Both the position numbers and the translations under genes were made by a program. Under the pieces are notes generated by a model. That model saw only the letters and a list, made by a program, of their open reading frames with translations, had not been told where the DNA came from and ran no database searches. From DUPU01 sp050952465 (GTDB taxonomy: Bacteria > Bacillota > Dehalobacteriia > Dehalobacteriales > Dehalobacteriaceae): DNA of 64,000 nt. The stretch lies in NCBI GenBank assembly GCA_050952465.1, contig JBMNKZ010000007.1:124001-188000 (forward strand), given 5' to 3'. Of this stretch, positions 9,128 through 17,478 are shown one piece after another (within the stretch, counting starts at the first letter, position 1; every line of letters starts with the position of its first letter).

Positions 9128-10516
9128 TTATGGTTTACATGCGCCGCAGGGATAATATTCTTGACTTAATGCCTCTTCCCTGGTTTTAAACCAAATTCTA
9201 TTTATGGGCAGGATTGACTTTGCGTACTTGCAGGATGGATTATGAAACCTATTAGATTTAATACTGCCCACATACTGACCTGCACCGGTTATAGGTAAAT
9301 TTGGAGCAGGGTTATTAACCGGTTGGGTATTAAAAGAATAACTTTTTCCATCTGTAGTGCAAATAATATTTCCCGCTGTCGTCATATATATGTCAACCCC
9401 ATGCTCGGTCAGCCTATGCAGAGTCTCCTCGTGGGGATGTCCGTAAGTATTCCCTTCCCCCACACTAATAACCGCAGCAGCGGGTTTTACCTTGTTTAGG
9501 AAATCCTCTGAAGTAGACGTTCTGCTTCCATGATGTCCCACCTTGAGAATATCTGCCTGAATATCTTTGGACAAAATCAAACCTTCAACATCTGCTTCCA
9601 TATCTCCGGTGAATAGAAATTCTACATTATTATAATCAAGCTTGGTTAAGACGGAGTTATTATTGGCATTACTATACTCGTCACCCGTCTCTATGACGTA
9701 GAATCTAATATTATTACCCAGGTTAAAAATTAAATCGGTATCCTCCTGGTATTTTGCTTTTTCAGCCTGGACAGCGGACCAATAATCTTTATAAGTTTTT
9801 GTATCAGAAACTTCTCCGCTGTCAATGATTTGTTCCACATTGAACGCTTTTATAACATCATCTAGCCCGCCTATATGATCCTCATGGGCATGAGTAGCAA
9901 CCAAAATTTCAATATCATCCAGCCCCTGATCATTGAGATACCTAACTACGGCAGTTCCATCATCATTGTTCCCGGCATCAATCAAAATGTCATAATGATT
10001 AGGCCCTTGTATGTAAATACTGTCTGCTTGACCCACATCTATGAAATGAACCTTTATTTCGGGGGATTGCGTAATTTTATCAGATGTTATTGTGATCGTA
10101 GATTCCTCGGCATTCCAGGCAACCACATCCCCCAAGGCTTCCCCGATGAAGCGCAAAGGCACGAATGTGCTGCTGTTAATGATCTTTCCCGGTTGGGCCA
10201 GGATCACTTCTTTATTATTTACCCGGGCAGACTTCTGGTTAATAGTTAGCTTAACTGTGATATCTCCCCGTTTGCCGGTCACAGTCTTGGTAGAATTGTT
10301 CCACTGAATTTCCGCTCCCAATGCCTCAAAGAACGCCCGCATGGGAACCAAGGTTCTGTTGTTTTCAATCAAAGGGCTGGGGGAAAATTTCTGCTCTGCC
10401 CCATTAATAAAAACCTTTATGTCTCGGGCAGCTAAAGTATCAGACAGCAAGAGACATATACAGAACATTAAAAGACTTAGTACTGTTAATAGTGTTGTTT
10501 TCTTTCGTAACCTCAT
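9128..10516 (-). CDS. Secreted ComEC-like metallo-beta-lactamase-fold hydrolase with copper-amine-oxidase N-domain
   Basis: 462 residues from ATG 10516, chosen because GAGGTG lies seven bases upstream; an in-frame ATG at 10543 is weaker. Order: basic N-terminus and signal peptide (about 1-32), copper amine oxidase N-like stalk domain (NRTLVPMRAFFEALGA and TFVPLRFIGEALG), metallo-beta-lactamase domain (HAHEDHIGG, FTGDME, VGHHGSRTST, YGHPHEETL), then a C-terminal Ada-like metal-binding module with paired cysteines (NPSCKYA ... YPCGACKP). The protein is exported; by analogy with ComEC C-domains it may cleave nucleic acid or phosphodiesters, but the substrate is unproven. Confidence 0.9.
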   Translation of the reverse strand: MRLRKKTTLLTVLSLLMFCICLLLSDTLAARDIKVFINGAEQKFSPSPLIENNRTLVPMRAFFEALGAEIQWNNSTKTVTGKRGDITVKLTINQKSARVNNKEVILAQPGKIINSSTFVPLRFIGEALGDVVAWNAEESTITITSDKITQSPEIKVHFIDVGQADSIYIQGPNHYDILIDAGNNDDGTAVVRYLNDQGLDDIEILVATHAHEDHIGGLDDVIKAFNVEQIIDSGEVSDTKTYKDYWSAVQAEKAKYQEDTDLIFNLGNNIRFYVIETGDEYSNANNNSVLTKLDYNNVEFLFTGDMEADVEGLILSKDIQADILKVGHHGSRTSTSEDFLNKVKPAAAVISVGEGNTYGHPHEETLHRLTEHGVDIYMTTAGNIICTTDGKSYSFNTQPVNNPAPNLPITGAGQYVGSIKSNRFHNPSCKYAKSILPINRIWFKTREEALSQEYYPCGACKP

Positions 10517-10705
10517 TGTTGTCACCTCGTTGTTGTTTCTCAATTATACATTATACCTTACAGCCATACAGGATTGAATAAAAAAAACTAAGTCAGTTTC
10601 CCCAGAACTGCTTAGTCTTACTTACATTTATAATGCCTGATACCGAAATACCAGGTACAGGCTTTGTGGCCGGTTAGCTATTCGATTCATCCTTGACGCA
10701 TGCTC

Positions 10706-11167
10706 CTATTCCAGCTTGTATAGCTTTTCTGCAAAATCCTTTACAAAATATCTTTTACCCTTTTGGATCACGGTATGCCCTTCCATTTCCAACTGGAGTT
10801 TTTGCCCCTCAATCCCACCGGGATATTTTTCATTCAGTTCTCCATCTTTTTTTAGGGTTCTCCAATAAGGTATTTCATCTGTACCTCGCTCGTGAGAAGC
10901 ATTTGCCGCAATATTAATAAATATTCCTGCCGTCAGATGACAAGTATAATCCGCATCATGCTTCTTTGCTAAAAAAGCTCTCAAATAATCAGAGGTGATA
11001 ACCTTTCCCCAGGGGACTTTTTTCATGATTTCGTTATAAGCAAGTGGAGGAGCAATTAACATTTTTGTTCCCCCAAACCGCATTACTGCTTTTGGATCCG
11101 AAACCTCGACTACCTTGGGCATGTCTTTGCTATCCTGCAGTTTTTCATTAAATGTTTTTCTGGCCAT
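10706..11167 (-). CDS. MGMT-family DNA-binding protein lacking the PCHR methyl-acceptor site
   Basis: 153 residues, ATG with GGAGGAG upstream. The middle (VPWGKVITSDYLRAFLAKK and IPYWRTLKK) matches the winged-helix domain of O6-alkylguanine-DNA alkyltransferases. The active-site PCHR is not present; the only cysteine is in TCHLTAGIF, which aligns elsewhere. It therefore looks like the alkyltransferase-like MGMT proteins of Firmicutes, which recognise DNA damage without methyl transfer. It stands alone. Confidence 0.75.
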   Translation of the reverse strand: MARKTFNEKLQDSKDMPKVVEVSDPKAVMRFGGTKMLIAPPLAYNEIMKKVPWGKVITSDYLRAFLAKKHDADYTCHLTAGIFINIAANASHERGTDEIPYWRTLKKDGELNEKYPGGIEGQKLQLEMEGHTVIQKGKRYFVKDFAEKLYKLE

Positions 11168-11325
11168 ATTATTTACACTCCTCCGGTTAATTATATTTAG
11201 AATTTCTCAGCTGCTATTATTTCAAAGATACAACCAGCAATTTTAAGTTACCGGCTAAGTGTAGTTTCTCCCTAAATATTCAAATTCCTGCACTCCGGCA
11301 CAATCCCATCCATAATTTATACAAC

Positions 11326-11916
11326 TCACATGACGAGAAATTGCCTGATAATCCCCCGGCTCATCACATCCGCCATCAATAGTGCTTCTTGTTCAATTTG
11401 ATCATATGTTTCAATTGACCCTTCAATGTCCCCATTCAAAAGATCTACGGCTTCTTGTTTAACCAAGTCTAGGTGTAAGCGAAACAGCCTTTTCCATTCA
11501 GCCACTGACCAAAAAGGATTGATACTTCCGAGGAACTCCGCAATCTCATCCCCATTAGCATACCATCTTTCTTCTATTTCCTGGGCTTTTTGATTATCCC
11601 CGGCTTTTACGGCGTTGACCAGATCCGCCGCAAGGGTCAGGTGCTCGGTTAACAATTCGGAAAACCTGGAAGCCGCCACACTCCCGTAAAAGGGAAGCAA
11701 TGCATTCTGAAAATCCTTGGGGTTTCTTAAAAGCCGCTGGGTAATTAAATCTGTATCCGGCAAATCGTAGACTAATCCCATAATAGTCATTCTGGTCCAG
11801 ACACTGTGCTGCTCCCATAGCATGCGAAACTGATTATTCAGATTTAATTGAGCCGGGGTTATACACCGCTGCGCTTGAGATAGGTGGGAAGCTGATCTCA
11901 TTGGGCAAAAATACAT
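11326..11916 (-). CDS. Hypothetical helical protein
   Basis: About 196 residues from ATG 11916, which has AGAGGTG six bases upstream; an in-frame ATG at 11955 lacks a site. The sequence is predicted almost wholly alpha-helical, with regularly spaced leucines, acidic residues and tryptophans, suggesting a cytosolic helical bundle. The start MYFCPMRSASHLS is unusual in having an early cysteine. No function can be assigned, and no neighbour gives a clue. Confidence 0.7.
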   Translation of the reverse strand: MYFCPMRSASHLSQAQRCITPAQLNLNNQFRMLWEQHSVWTRMTIMGLVYDLPDTDLITQRLLRNPKDFQNALLPFYGSVAASRFSELLTEHLTLAADLVNAVKAGDNQKAQEIEERWYANGDEIAEFLGSINPFWSVAEWKRLFRLHLDLVKQEAVDLLNGDIEGSIETYDQIEQEALLMADVMSRGIIRQFLVM

Positions 11917-12091
11917 TTTTATCACCTCTTGGAAATTCTTAATTCCATCCTTCATAATGATAATTTATGCCTCCTTTTTTCTTTTGTGCCGAAATATCTT
12001 TGAAAATGTTTTTTAATGCTAGTGCCTTTGGTACATATTGGTTTATAATGTAAATATGGGAAATTGTCTAATGGGAGGGGAGGTAATAAAT

Positions 12092-12706
12092 ATGGATCCA
12101 CGTTTCAAAAACAATCGAGGGGGGATTATTACCGGTTTAGTCATCGTAGGATGTGGTGTGTTAATATTTGGCAGAAACTTAGGGTTCTATGAACTTAACT
12201 TTTCTCTGGTATGGAAGATACTCTTGCCCTTAGCAATTATATTAATCGGGTTTAACATGATAAAAGGTGCCCTTAAAACTTCTGCTGGCACCCACTTTAC
12301 CCTGTTGAGCAGCGTTGAACTGAAGAAAAAAGGATGGAAACTAAAAAGCGGCAGCTATTTTGCCGTTGCGAGTGGAATAGACATGGACTTAACCGTCGCT
12401 CATATCCCCAAACAAGAGATACATTTAAATTTAACAGCATTTATGGGTGGTATTGAAATCAAGGTGCCCCGGGATTTGACCATAGAATGCCAAGGAACTG
12501 CTATATTAGGCAGCGTAGGTTTTCTGGGGGAAGAAAGCAGGGGCATCTTTGCCGGCAAAAGATATAAACATAGAAGAAATACCGGTTCCAGAAAAAAATT
12601 AATCATTAAAGGTACCGCGGTCATGGGGAACATCATTATCAAGAATTCGGCCAATCTTAGGTTACTGGTTTCACACGGGAAACTAATTGAAGATGAAAAG
12701 GATTAA
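12092..12706 (+). CDS. LiaF-like membrane protein with cell-wall-stress C-terminal domain
   Basis: 204 residues from ATG 12092, which follows the strong site GGGAGGGGAGGT; an upstream in-frame start at 12038 is not needed. Two N-terminal membrane helices (about 11-29 and 36-56) precede a beta-rich domain with the pattern VASGIDMDLT, LTAFMGGIEIKVP and GTAILGSVG, typical of the LiaF/YvqF C-terminal domain (DUF2154-like) that modulates envelope-stress signalling. No LiaRS pair is nearby, so a role in such signalling is only suggested. Confidence 0.8.
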   Translation: MDPRFKNNRGGIITGLVIVGCGVLIFGRNLGFYELNFSLVWKILLPLAIILIGFNMIKGALKTSAGTHFTLLSSVELKKKGWKLKSGSYFAVASGIDMDLTVAHIPKQEIHLNLTAFMGGIEIKVPRDLTIECQGTAILGSVGFLGEESRGIFAGKRYKHRRNTGSRKKLIIKGTAVMGNIIIKNSANLRLLVSHGKLIEDEKD

Positions 12707-12812
12707 CCCCCCAGCTTAATCTACTAACGAAAGTAAACAATTAACCGCTATCTCCTGGAGAATATTATCTCTCCCGTGAAGATAAACAAGTTCCAGCAAG
12801 AAACTAGATGTC

Positions 12813-12947
12813 TCATCCAAGTTCAAATTTTAAAATATTCCGATTGACGAATGTGATATAGGCCATGGTAATAAATGTGGTGATTCCTGCGAGTATTTCT
12901 GTTCTGGCTGTTATGCCGTTTTCCGATGACCTAAAAAGTAGAAATTT
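12813..12947 (-). pseudogene. Remnant of an AzgA-type purine permease (N-terminus)
   Basis: About 44 in-frame codons ending in TGA at 12813. The peptide SSENGITARTEILAG and GITTFITMAYITFVN is a clear match to the conserved first membrane segment of NCS2/AzgA-family adenine/guanine/hypoxanthine permeases (usual form TEIIAGITTFLTMAYI). The other roughly 400 residues are gone. A guanine deaminase gene is present at 60174, so the lost permease may once have fed purine breakdown. Confidence 0.8.
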
Positions 12948-12968
12948 CTATTTGCTTACATAAAACAC

Positions 12969-13005
12969 AAGGACTAAACCCTGTTTAATACAGGACCTAG
13001 TCCTT
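12969..13005 (-). terminator. Terminator hairpin after the multicopper oxidase
   Basis: Outer stem AAGGACTA/TAGTCCTT (12969-12976, 12998-13005) enclosing an inner CCTGT/ACAGG hairpin, 30 bases beyond the stop of the minus-strand oxidase; a modest T-rich stretch follows on that strand. Confidence 0.55.
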
Positions 13006-13034
13006 CGAAGCTATTTGATTGAAGTTCAAGGCAA

Positions 13035-14624
13035 CTATTTTGCTATCACTTTTAGCGGCCTCATCATATCATTATCCTCATGCTCCAAGATATGACAATG
13101 CCAAACATAATCACCCACGTGTTCTTTAAAATGCATAGCAATAGTTGTAACCTCTCCCGGTGTGGTTCGCACCACATCTTTAAGACCTTTTTCATAGTCT
13201 GCAGGCGGCGTTAGAGTTTCCGGCTTAAATATATAGTCTCCTTTAGCATCAAAATCAGCATCTGTAAAAGGCTTTCGGCCCAATATTTCAAAATTAACTA
13301 AATGAACATGGATGGGATGGGGAAAATCAAAATGATTTACTAAGTGCCATATTTCGATGGTGTCTAATTCCGCGACTTCGGTAGCAGGTTCATGCCACAT
13401 TCTACCATTTAATAAATGAAGCACCCTTCCGAAGTGGTCAGTTGTTTCATCTAAGTGTAAAGTCCTTTCCTTGCTGGCTAATGCAGGATTGACATGATGA
13501 TAGGGAAACAAATCTTCCGGAATCTCGCTTTTGTCCGGGTATTTTAAGGGCAGAGTAACCTTAAACTTCATAATGATGCCGACATTGCTGTCACCCGGAG
13601 GGGCGTCATTTACTAAAATAATTTCTTCCCCTTTATATTTTGAAAAATCAATGATCAAGTCAATTCTTTCCGCGGGCTCCAAGATACAAGAATCAATCTT
13701 AACAGAATGCTGGAGTAATCCTTGTTCCGTACCTATTTGATGAAACTTTGCCCCATTGCTTAGTCTAAGTTCATAACCCCGGACATTAGAGGCATTTAAA
13801 ATTCTAAACCTGTATTTACGCGGCTCAACCTCAAGATAAGGCCACAGTTTTCCGTTCACGACAATGGTATTTCCAAAGATAAACGACGGGGTTGATGGTA
13901 TCGGCTTTTCCACCGGGGGAGTAGCATTGTCCGGGTAAAATAGTGACCCGTCCTCATTAAATAATTTATCCTGGATCATTAGCGGAATTTCATAGGAACC
14001 TTTGGGTAAATTAAGTCTTTCCTCCAGTTTGTCCCGAATCAGGTAAAAACCTGCCAGCCCGGCGTAAACATTTAATCTTGTGATGCCGACAGCGTGGTCA
14101 TGATACCAAAGGGTAGCTCCGGGTTGATGATTGGTATATTCGTATACCTGTCGGGTAAAAGTGGGGCCAACATATTCGTAATTCCTGGTAAACCAGGCAT
14201 CCGGATGTCCGTCACTATGATCCTCCACATTAGCACCATGTAAATGAACTACTGTCCTCACATCAGGGGTATCCATCGTTCCGTGTAAGGTATGGTCAAC
14301 AGGTAAAAGATGTTTATTAGGCAGATTATTTATCCATTTGACTTGCACCGTAGTATCTTTTTCTACCTCTATCGTCGGGCCGGGACTGGTTCCGTTATAT
14401 CCCCAGATGGTAGTTAAAGGAAACATCTTATGAAACCGATGTCTCACTTGTTTCATAGTGATATTGTAAAGATATTTACTTTGGCCCCGATTATCACACC
14501 AAGATTCACTTGGCCTTGCAACAGGCGGAATGGGAAGCGCGTCCACAAACTTTGGAAAAGTTGAAGGATCGGAGGGATTTACTTTGTACTCAATCCCTTC
14601 ATTATATATTTCATGTTCCTCCAT
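13035..14624 (-). CDS. CotA-like multicopper oxidase (spore coat laccase type)
   Basis: 529 residues from ATG 14624: the site AAAGGATG is correctly spaced for it, while the in-frame ATG at 14633 overlaps the site. All four copper motifs are present: HLHGANVEDHSDG, WYHDHAVGIT, HPIHVHLVNF and HCHILEHEDNDMM (type 1 copper with axial Met). There is no signal peptide, as in Bacillus CotA, a laccase/bilirubin oxidase of the outer spore coat. It oxidises phenolic substrates with O2 reduction to water. A coat location is inferred from family and from germination genes in the window. Confidence 0.92.
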   Translation of the reverse strand: MEEHEIYNEGIEYKVNPSDPSTFPKFVDALPIPPVARPSESWCDNRGQSKYLYNITMKQVRHRFHKMFPLTTIWGYNGTSPGPTIEVEKDTTVQVKWINNLPNKHLLPVDHTLHGTMDTPDVRTVVHLHGANVEDHSDGHPDAWFTRNYEYVGPTFTRQVYEYTNHQPGATLWYHDHAVGITRLNVYAGLAGFYLIRDKLEERLNLPKGSYEIPLMIQDKLFNEDGSLFYPDNATPPVEKPIPSTPSFIFGNTIVVNGKLWPYLEVEPRKYRFRILNASNVRGYELRLSNGAKFHQIGTEQGLLQHSVKIDSCILEPAERIDLIIDFSKYKGEEIILVNDAPPGDSNVGIIMKFKVTLPLKYPDKSEIPEDLFPYHHVNPALASKERTLHLDETTDHFGRVLHLLNGRMWHEPATEVAELDTIEIWHLVNHFDFPHPIHVHLVNFEILGRKPFTDADFDAKGDYIFKPETLTPPADYEKGLKDVVRTTPGEVTTIAMHFKEHVGDYVWHCHILEHEDNDMMRPLKVIAK

Positions 14625-14872
14625 AAAGCTCATCCTTTCAAAGGAAATTTGACAAGTTGTCTAACTTAATACATTTTATGCCTTATGGTTAATTTTGTGC
14701 CAAACCAAGTAAATCAAAGGGGCAATGGGTAAAATCCAGGTCCCATAACTCGCCTATGAGAATCAAGTTTTTATTGGTCAAATCCTTTTAAAATTTTATA
14801 AAGTTGGTTAAAAAATCATTGATAATAATCCGCAACTAGGGGCATTATATTTTCAGGAGGTGTTATAAAAAA

Positions 14873-14977
14873 ATGGCTGAGAGAAAAACAAACCAGAATC
14901 TATCTTCTGAAACGTCAAATATTATAGTTAACGAAACATCAAAGAAACAAAATAAGCAACAAAAGAGGTCTAAATAA
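14873..14977 (+). CDS. Small hydrophilic protein (34 aa), possible spore protein
   Basis: ATG preceded by CAGGAGGTG at a suitable distance and followed six bases after the stop by a strong terminator, so this is a complete small transcription unit. The product is rich in Asn, Gln, Lys and Ser and ends QNKQQKRSK, a composition like minor small acid-soluble spore proteins. No specific family is recognised. The 250 bases upstream hold nothing else. Confidence 0.6.
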   Translation: MAERKTNQNLSSETSNIIVNETSKKQNKQQKRSK

Positions 14978-14983
14978 CCAAAA

Positions 14984-15012
14984 TGCCGCCTTCAATCAGG
15001 CGGCAATTTTTT
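14984..15012. terminator. Bidirectional terminator
   Basis: 8-bp GC-rich stem TGCCGCCT/AGGCGGCA with 6-nt loop, followed by T6 on the plus strand and by ATTTTGG on the minus strand; it serves the small gene at 14873 and the convergent acetyltransferase. Confidence 0.9.
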
Positions 15013-15583
15013 ATATATATTTATCCTTCTCTGTAATTTTTCTCATTACCTTGCAAGGATTGCCTACAGCCAGGGAATTAGCCGGAATATCCTTTGTCAC
15101 GATGCTTCCTGAACCAATAACAACATTATCGCCGATGTTAACCCCTGGATTTACAATCACTCCCCCGCCTAACCAGACATTATTTCCGATCCTAATGGGC
15201 AAAGCATATTCCAGGCCGTAGTTGCGCACTTCAAAATGGATTGGATGGCCTGCGGTAAAAATCCCGACATTTGGCCCCAATAATACATTATCGCCAATTG
15301 TCACCGGGGCACAATCCAAAATAATGCAATTGTTATTAGCATAAAAATTCTTCCCAATTGTGATGTTATAGCCATAGTCACAGTGGAAAGGAGGCTCAAT
15401 TAGGAAATCTCCGCTAACCTTACCAAACAGTTTTTTGATGATGGCATTTCTTACCTCTATTTCTCCGGGAGGCAGCGAATTAAATTTAAATACCATTTCT
15501 TTTGCGGATTGACGGTCCCGGAACAATTCCTCGTCAAAAGCCTGATAGAGTTTTCCCTGGAGCATTTTTTCTTTTTGGGTCAT
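15011..15583 (-). CDS. Sugar O-acetyltransferase (maltose/galactoside acetyltransferase family)
   Basis: 190 residues, the usual length. N-terminal Mac domain (MLQGKLYQAFDEELFRDRQ) followed by a left-handed beta-helix of hexapeptide repeats (VTIGDNVLLGPNVGI, IRIGNNVWLGGGVIV, VNIGDNVVIGSGSIV) and the catalytic His region FTAGHPIH. It transfers acetyl from acetyl-CoA to a sugar hydroxyl, in the cytosol. The natural acceptor cannot be told from sequence. ATG start with GAGGCA upstream. Confidence 0.92.
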   Translation of the reverse strand: MTQKEKMLQGKLYQAFDEELFRDRQSAKEMVFKFNSLPPGEIEVRNAIIKKLFGKVSGDFLIEPPFHCDYGYNITIGKNFYANNNCIILDCAPVTIGDNVLLGPNVGIFTAGHPIHFEVRNYGLEYALPIRIGNNVWLGGGVIVNPGVNIGDNVVIGSGSIVTKDIPANSLAVGNPCKVMRKITEKDKYI

Positions 15584-15716
15584 AAATTAAATGCCTCTTT
15601 CTCTTTCGGCTGAGAAAAGTATTCTTTAAACCGCGTCAAACTTCTGTGAGATTAATCTTTGTTAAGCGATTAATCAACACTGGTACTCCACTTGGTGATA
15701 ATACCAATAAACCGGA

Positions 15717-16322
15717 CTAAAAATTTTTTGCAATATCCTGTGCCTTTGCAATTGCTTCAGCAACGATCTTTTCAACATCCTGCCCCTGCACATCCAAATT
15801 ATCTGCTGCTATGGTCGTATAATCAGTAATTCCAAAGAAACCAAAGATTGTCCTGATGTATCTATCCCCCAATTCAAACATAGAAGCAGGTTCAGAACTG
15901 TAATCACCGCCTCGCGTTATAATATTTACGGCCTTCTTACCATTGAGCAGTCCAACCGGACCTTTCTCAGTATATTTAAATGTAATACCGGAAATTGACA
16001 CATAATCAATATATGCCTTAAGTATTGCCGGAACTCCCAGGTTCCACAACGGTTCAGCAACAACATACTTATCCGCTTCAGCAAATTGATAGGCATACTT
16101 TAATACTGGGTGATCCCTGTTTTCAGAAGTTTTGGGACTAAATGCAGTGTTAATATCACTCTCTGACAAGAAATTTATTCCTTCTTTATAAAGATCCAGA
16201 GTTATTATTTTATCCTGTGGGTGGCCCGCCAAATAAGCATCTATAAACTTGTCGGAGATCCTGAAGGTCCTTGATGCTCCCTCCGGCTTGGCATTTGCCT
16301 TAATATAAAGAACTGTACTCAT
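15717..16322 (-). CDS. azoR: FMN-dependent NADH-azoreductase
   Basis: 201 residues with the flavodoxin-like fold of AzoR. Recognisable pieces are the FMN phosphate loop near the N-terminus (ANAKPEGASRTFRISDKF), VAEPLWNLGVPAILKAYID and the FMN-binding ITRGGDYSS. It reduces azo dyes and quinones with NADH, probably as a thiol/quinone stress defence. ATG with GGAAGGAG upstream. It is monocistronic on this strand. Confidence 0.92.
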   Translation of the reverse strand: MSTVLYIKANAKPEGASRTFRISDKFIDAYLAGHPQDKIITLDLYKEGINFLSESDINTAFSPKTSENRDHPVLKYAYQFAEADKYVVAEPLWNLGVPAILKAYIDYVSISGITFKYTEKGPVGLLNGKKAVNIITRGGDYSSEPASMFELGDRYIRTIFGFFGITDYTTIAADNLDVQGQDVEKIVAEAIAKAQDIAKNF

Positions 16323-16452
16323 AATATCTGCTCCTTCCAGAAGTTTTCTATGTTAAAATCGTTAATTCTATTCTTTACTGTTTATAAGTCTCAAATACAT
16401 AAAATTGCCGGGGAAATCCGCTTAGCTAAACCTGGAAAAATCCGCAGGGCAT

Positions 16453-16605
16453 TTAACCCACACTCTCCGCCTTGTCCAATAACCTTTTCCTCATACCTCC
16501 AGGATTTTCCAAATAACTAATCCTACTTGGCCCCATCTTCCGTAAAATATCATCCACCATAAAGTTTGTGGTAAAATATTTATAGTATATTAATAGCACA
16601 TTCAT
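16453..16605 (-). CDS. Possible small protein (50 aa)
   Basis: The 354-bp space between the azoreductase and the glycohydrolase contains this minus-strand frame with a basic C-terminal half (MGPSRISYLENPGGMRKRLLDK). The AGGG before the ATG at 16605 is too close for a good ribosome site, so a start at the GTG two codons later is also possible. It may be a fragment of a longer lost gene. No family recognised. Confidence 0.3.
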   Translation of the reverse strand: MNVLLIYYKYFTTNFMVDDILRKMGPSRISYLENPGGMRKRLLDKAESVG

Positions 16606-16676
16606 CCCTAATCAAAATGAATCACTTTTAAATAAAATTCCAGGCAGGTTGTGCCTGAAACTTTGGAGGTAAATTT

Positions 16677-17474
16677 ATGTTAGGTGCTATAATTGGTGAC
16701 ATCGTGGGTTCCCGTTTTGAGTGGGATAATATCAAAACAAAGGAATTTGAGTTTTTAACACCTCAATGTAATGTAACAGATGACAGCATTATGTCCCTGG
16801 CTGTGGCAAAAGCCATACTTGAATGCCGTGGTACTTACGACAATTTAGGTGAGATTACCGTACGCTGTATGCAGGAGGTCGGACGGCCATACCCCTATTG
16901 CGGTTATGGCGGCATGTTTTATCAGTGGATGTACTCTGATGATCCCCAACCATATAACAGTTTTGGAAATGGCGCAGCCATGCGCGTAAGTGCCTGTGGA
17001 TTTGCCGCAGCCAGCCTTGAAGAAGCGATTATGCTTTCGGAAAAAGTGACTGAGGTGACCCATAACCATCCTGAAGGCATTAAAGGGGCTGAAGCCACCG
17101 CAGTTGCCATCTTCATGGCACGCACCGGAAGGAGCATCTTGGAAATTCGAGACTATATCAACAATCATTATTACCCCATGAATTTTACCCTAGACGGTAT
17201 TCGCGATGACTACCAATTCAATGAAACCTGCCAGGAAACCGTACCCCAGGCAATTATGGCATTTTTAGAGTCCACCGGATTTGAAGATGCCATCCGAAAC
17301 GCTATCTCCATCGGCGGCGACAGTGATACCTTAGCCGCCATCACCGGCGGCATTGCCGAAGCCTATTACGGCATTCCATTAGAAATTAGAAAACAGGCAT
17401 TTACTTACCTGGATCAGCATCTCTTAAAGATACTGCTTGATTTCGAGAGCGTTTATCCCTCAAACTCTCAATAA
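16677..17474 (+). CDS. ADP-ribosylglycohydrolase family protein
   Basis: 265 residues. The N-terminus MLGAIIGDIVGSRFEW and VTDDSIMSLAVAKAIL, and the C-terminal ISIGGDSDTLAAITGGIAEAYYG, are the hallmark metal-binding acidic motifs of the DraG/ARH family, which binds two Mg2+ and removes ADP-ribose from proteins or related substrates. It is about the usual length. ATG start with TTTGGAGGT upstream. No DraT-like partner is visible in the window, so the substrate is open. Confidence 0.93.
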   Translation: MLGAIIGDIVGSRFEWDNIKTKEFEFLTPQCNVTDDSIMSLAVAKAILECRGTYDNLGEITVRCMQEVGRPYPYCGYGGMFYQWMYSDDPQPYNSFGNGAAMRVSACGFAAASLEEAIMLSEKVTEVTHNHPEGIKGAEATAVAIFMARTGRSILEIRDYINNHYYPMNFTLDGIRDDYQFNETCQETVPQAIMAFLESTGFEDAIRNAISIGGDSDTLAAITGGIAEAYYGIPLEIRKQAFTYLDQHLLKILLDFESVYPSNSQ

Positions 17475-17478
17475 GTTT

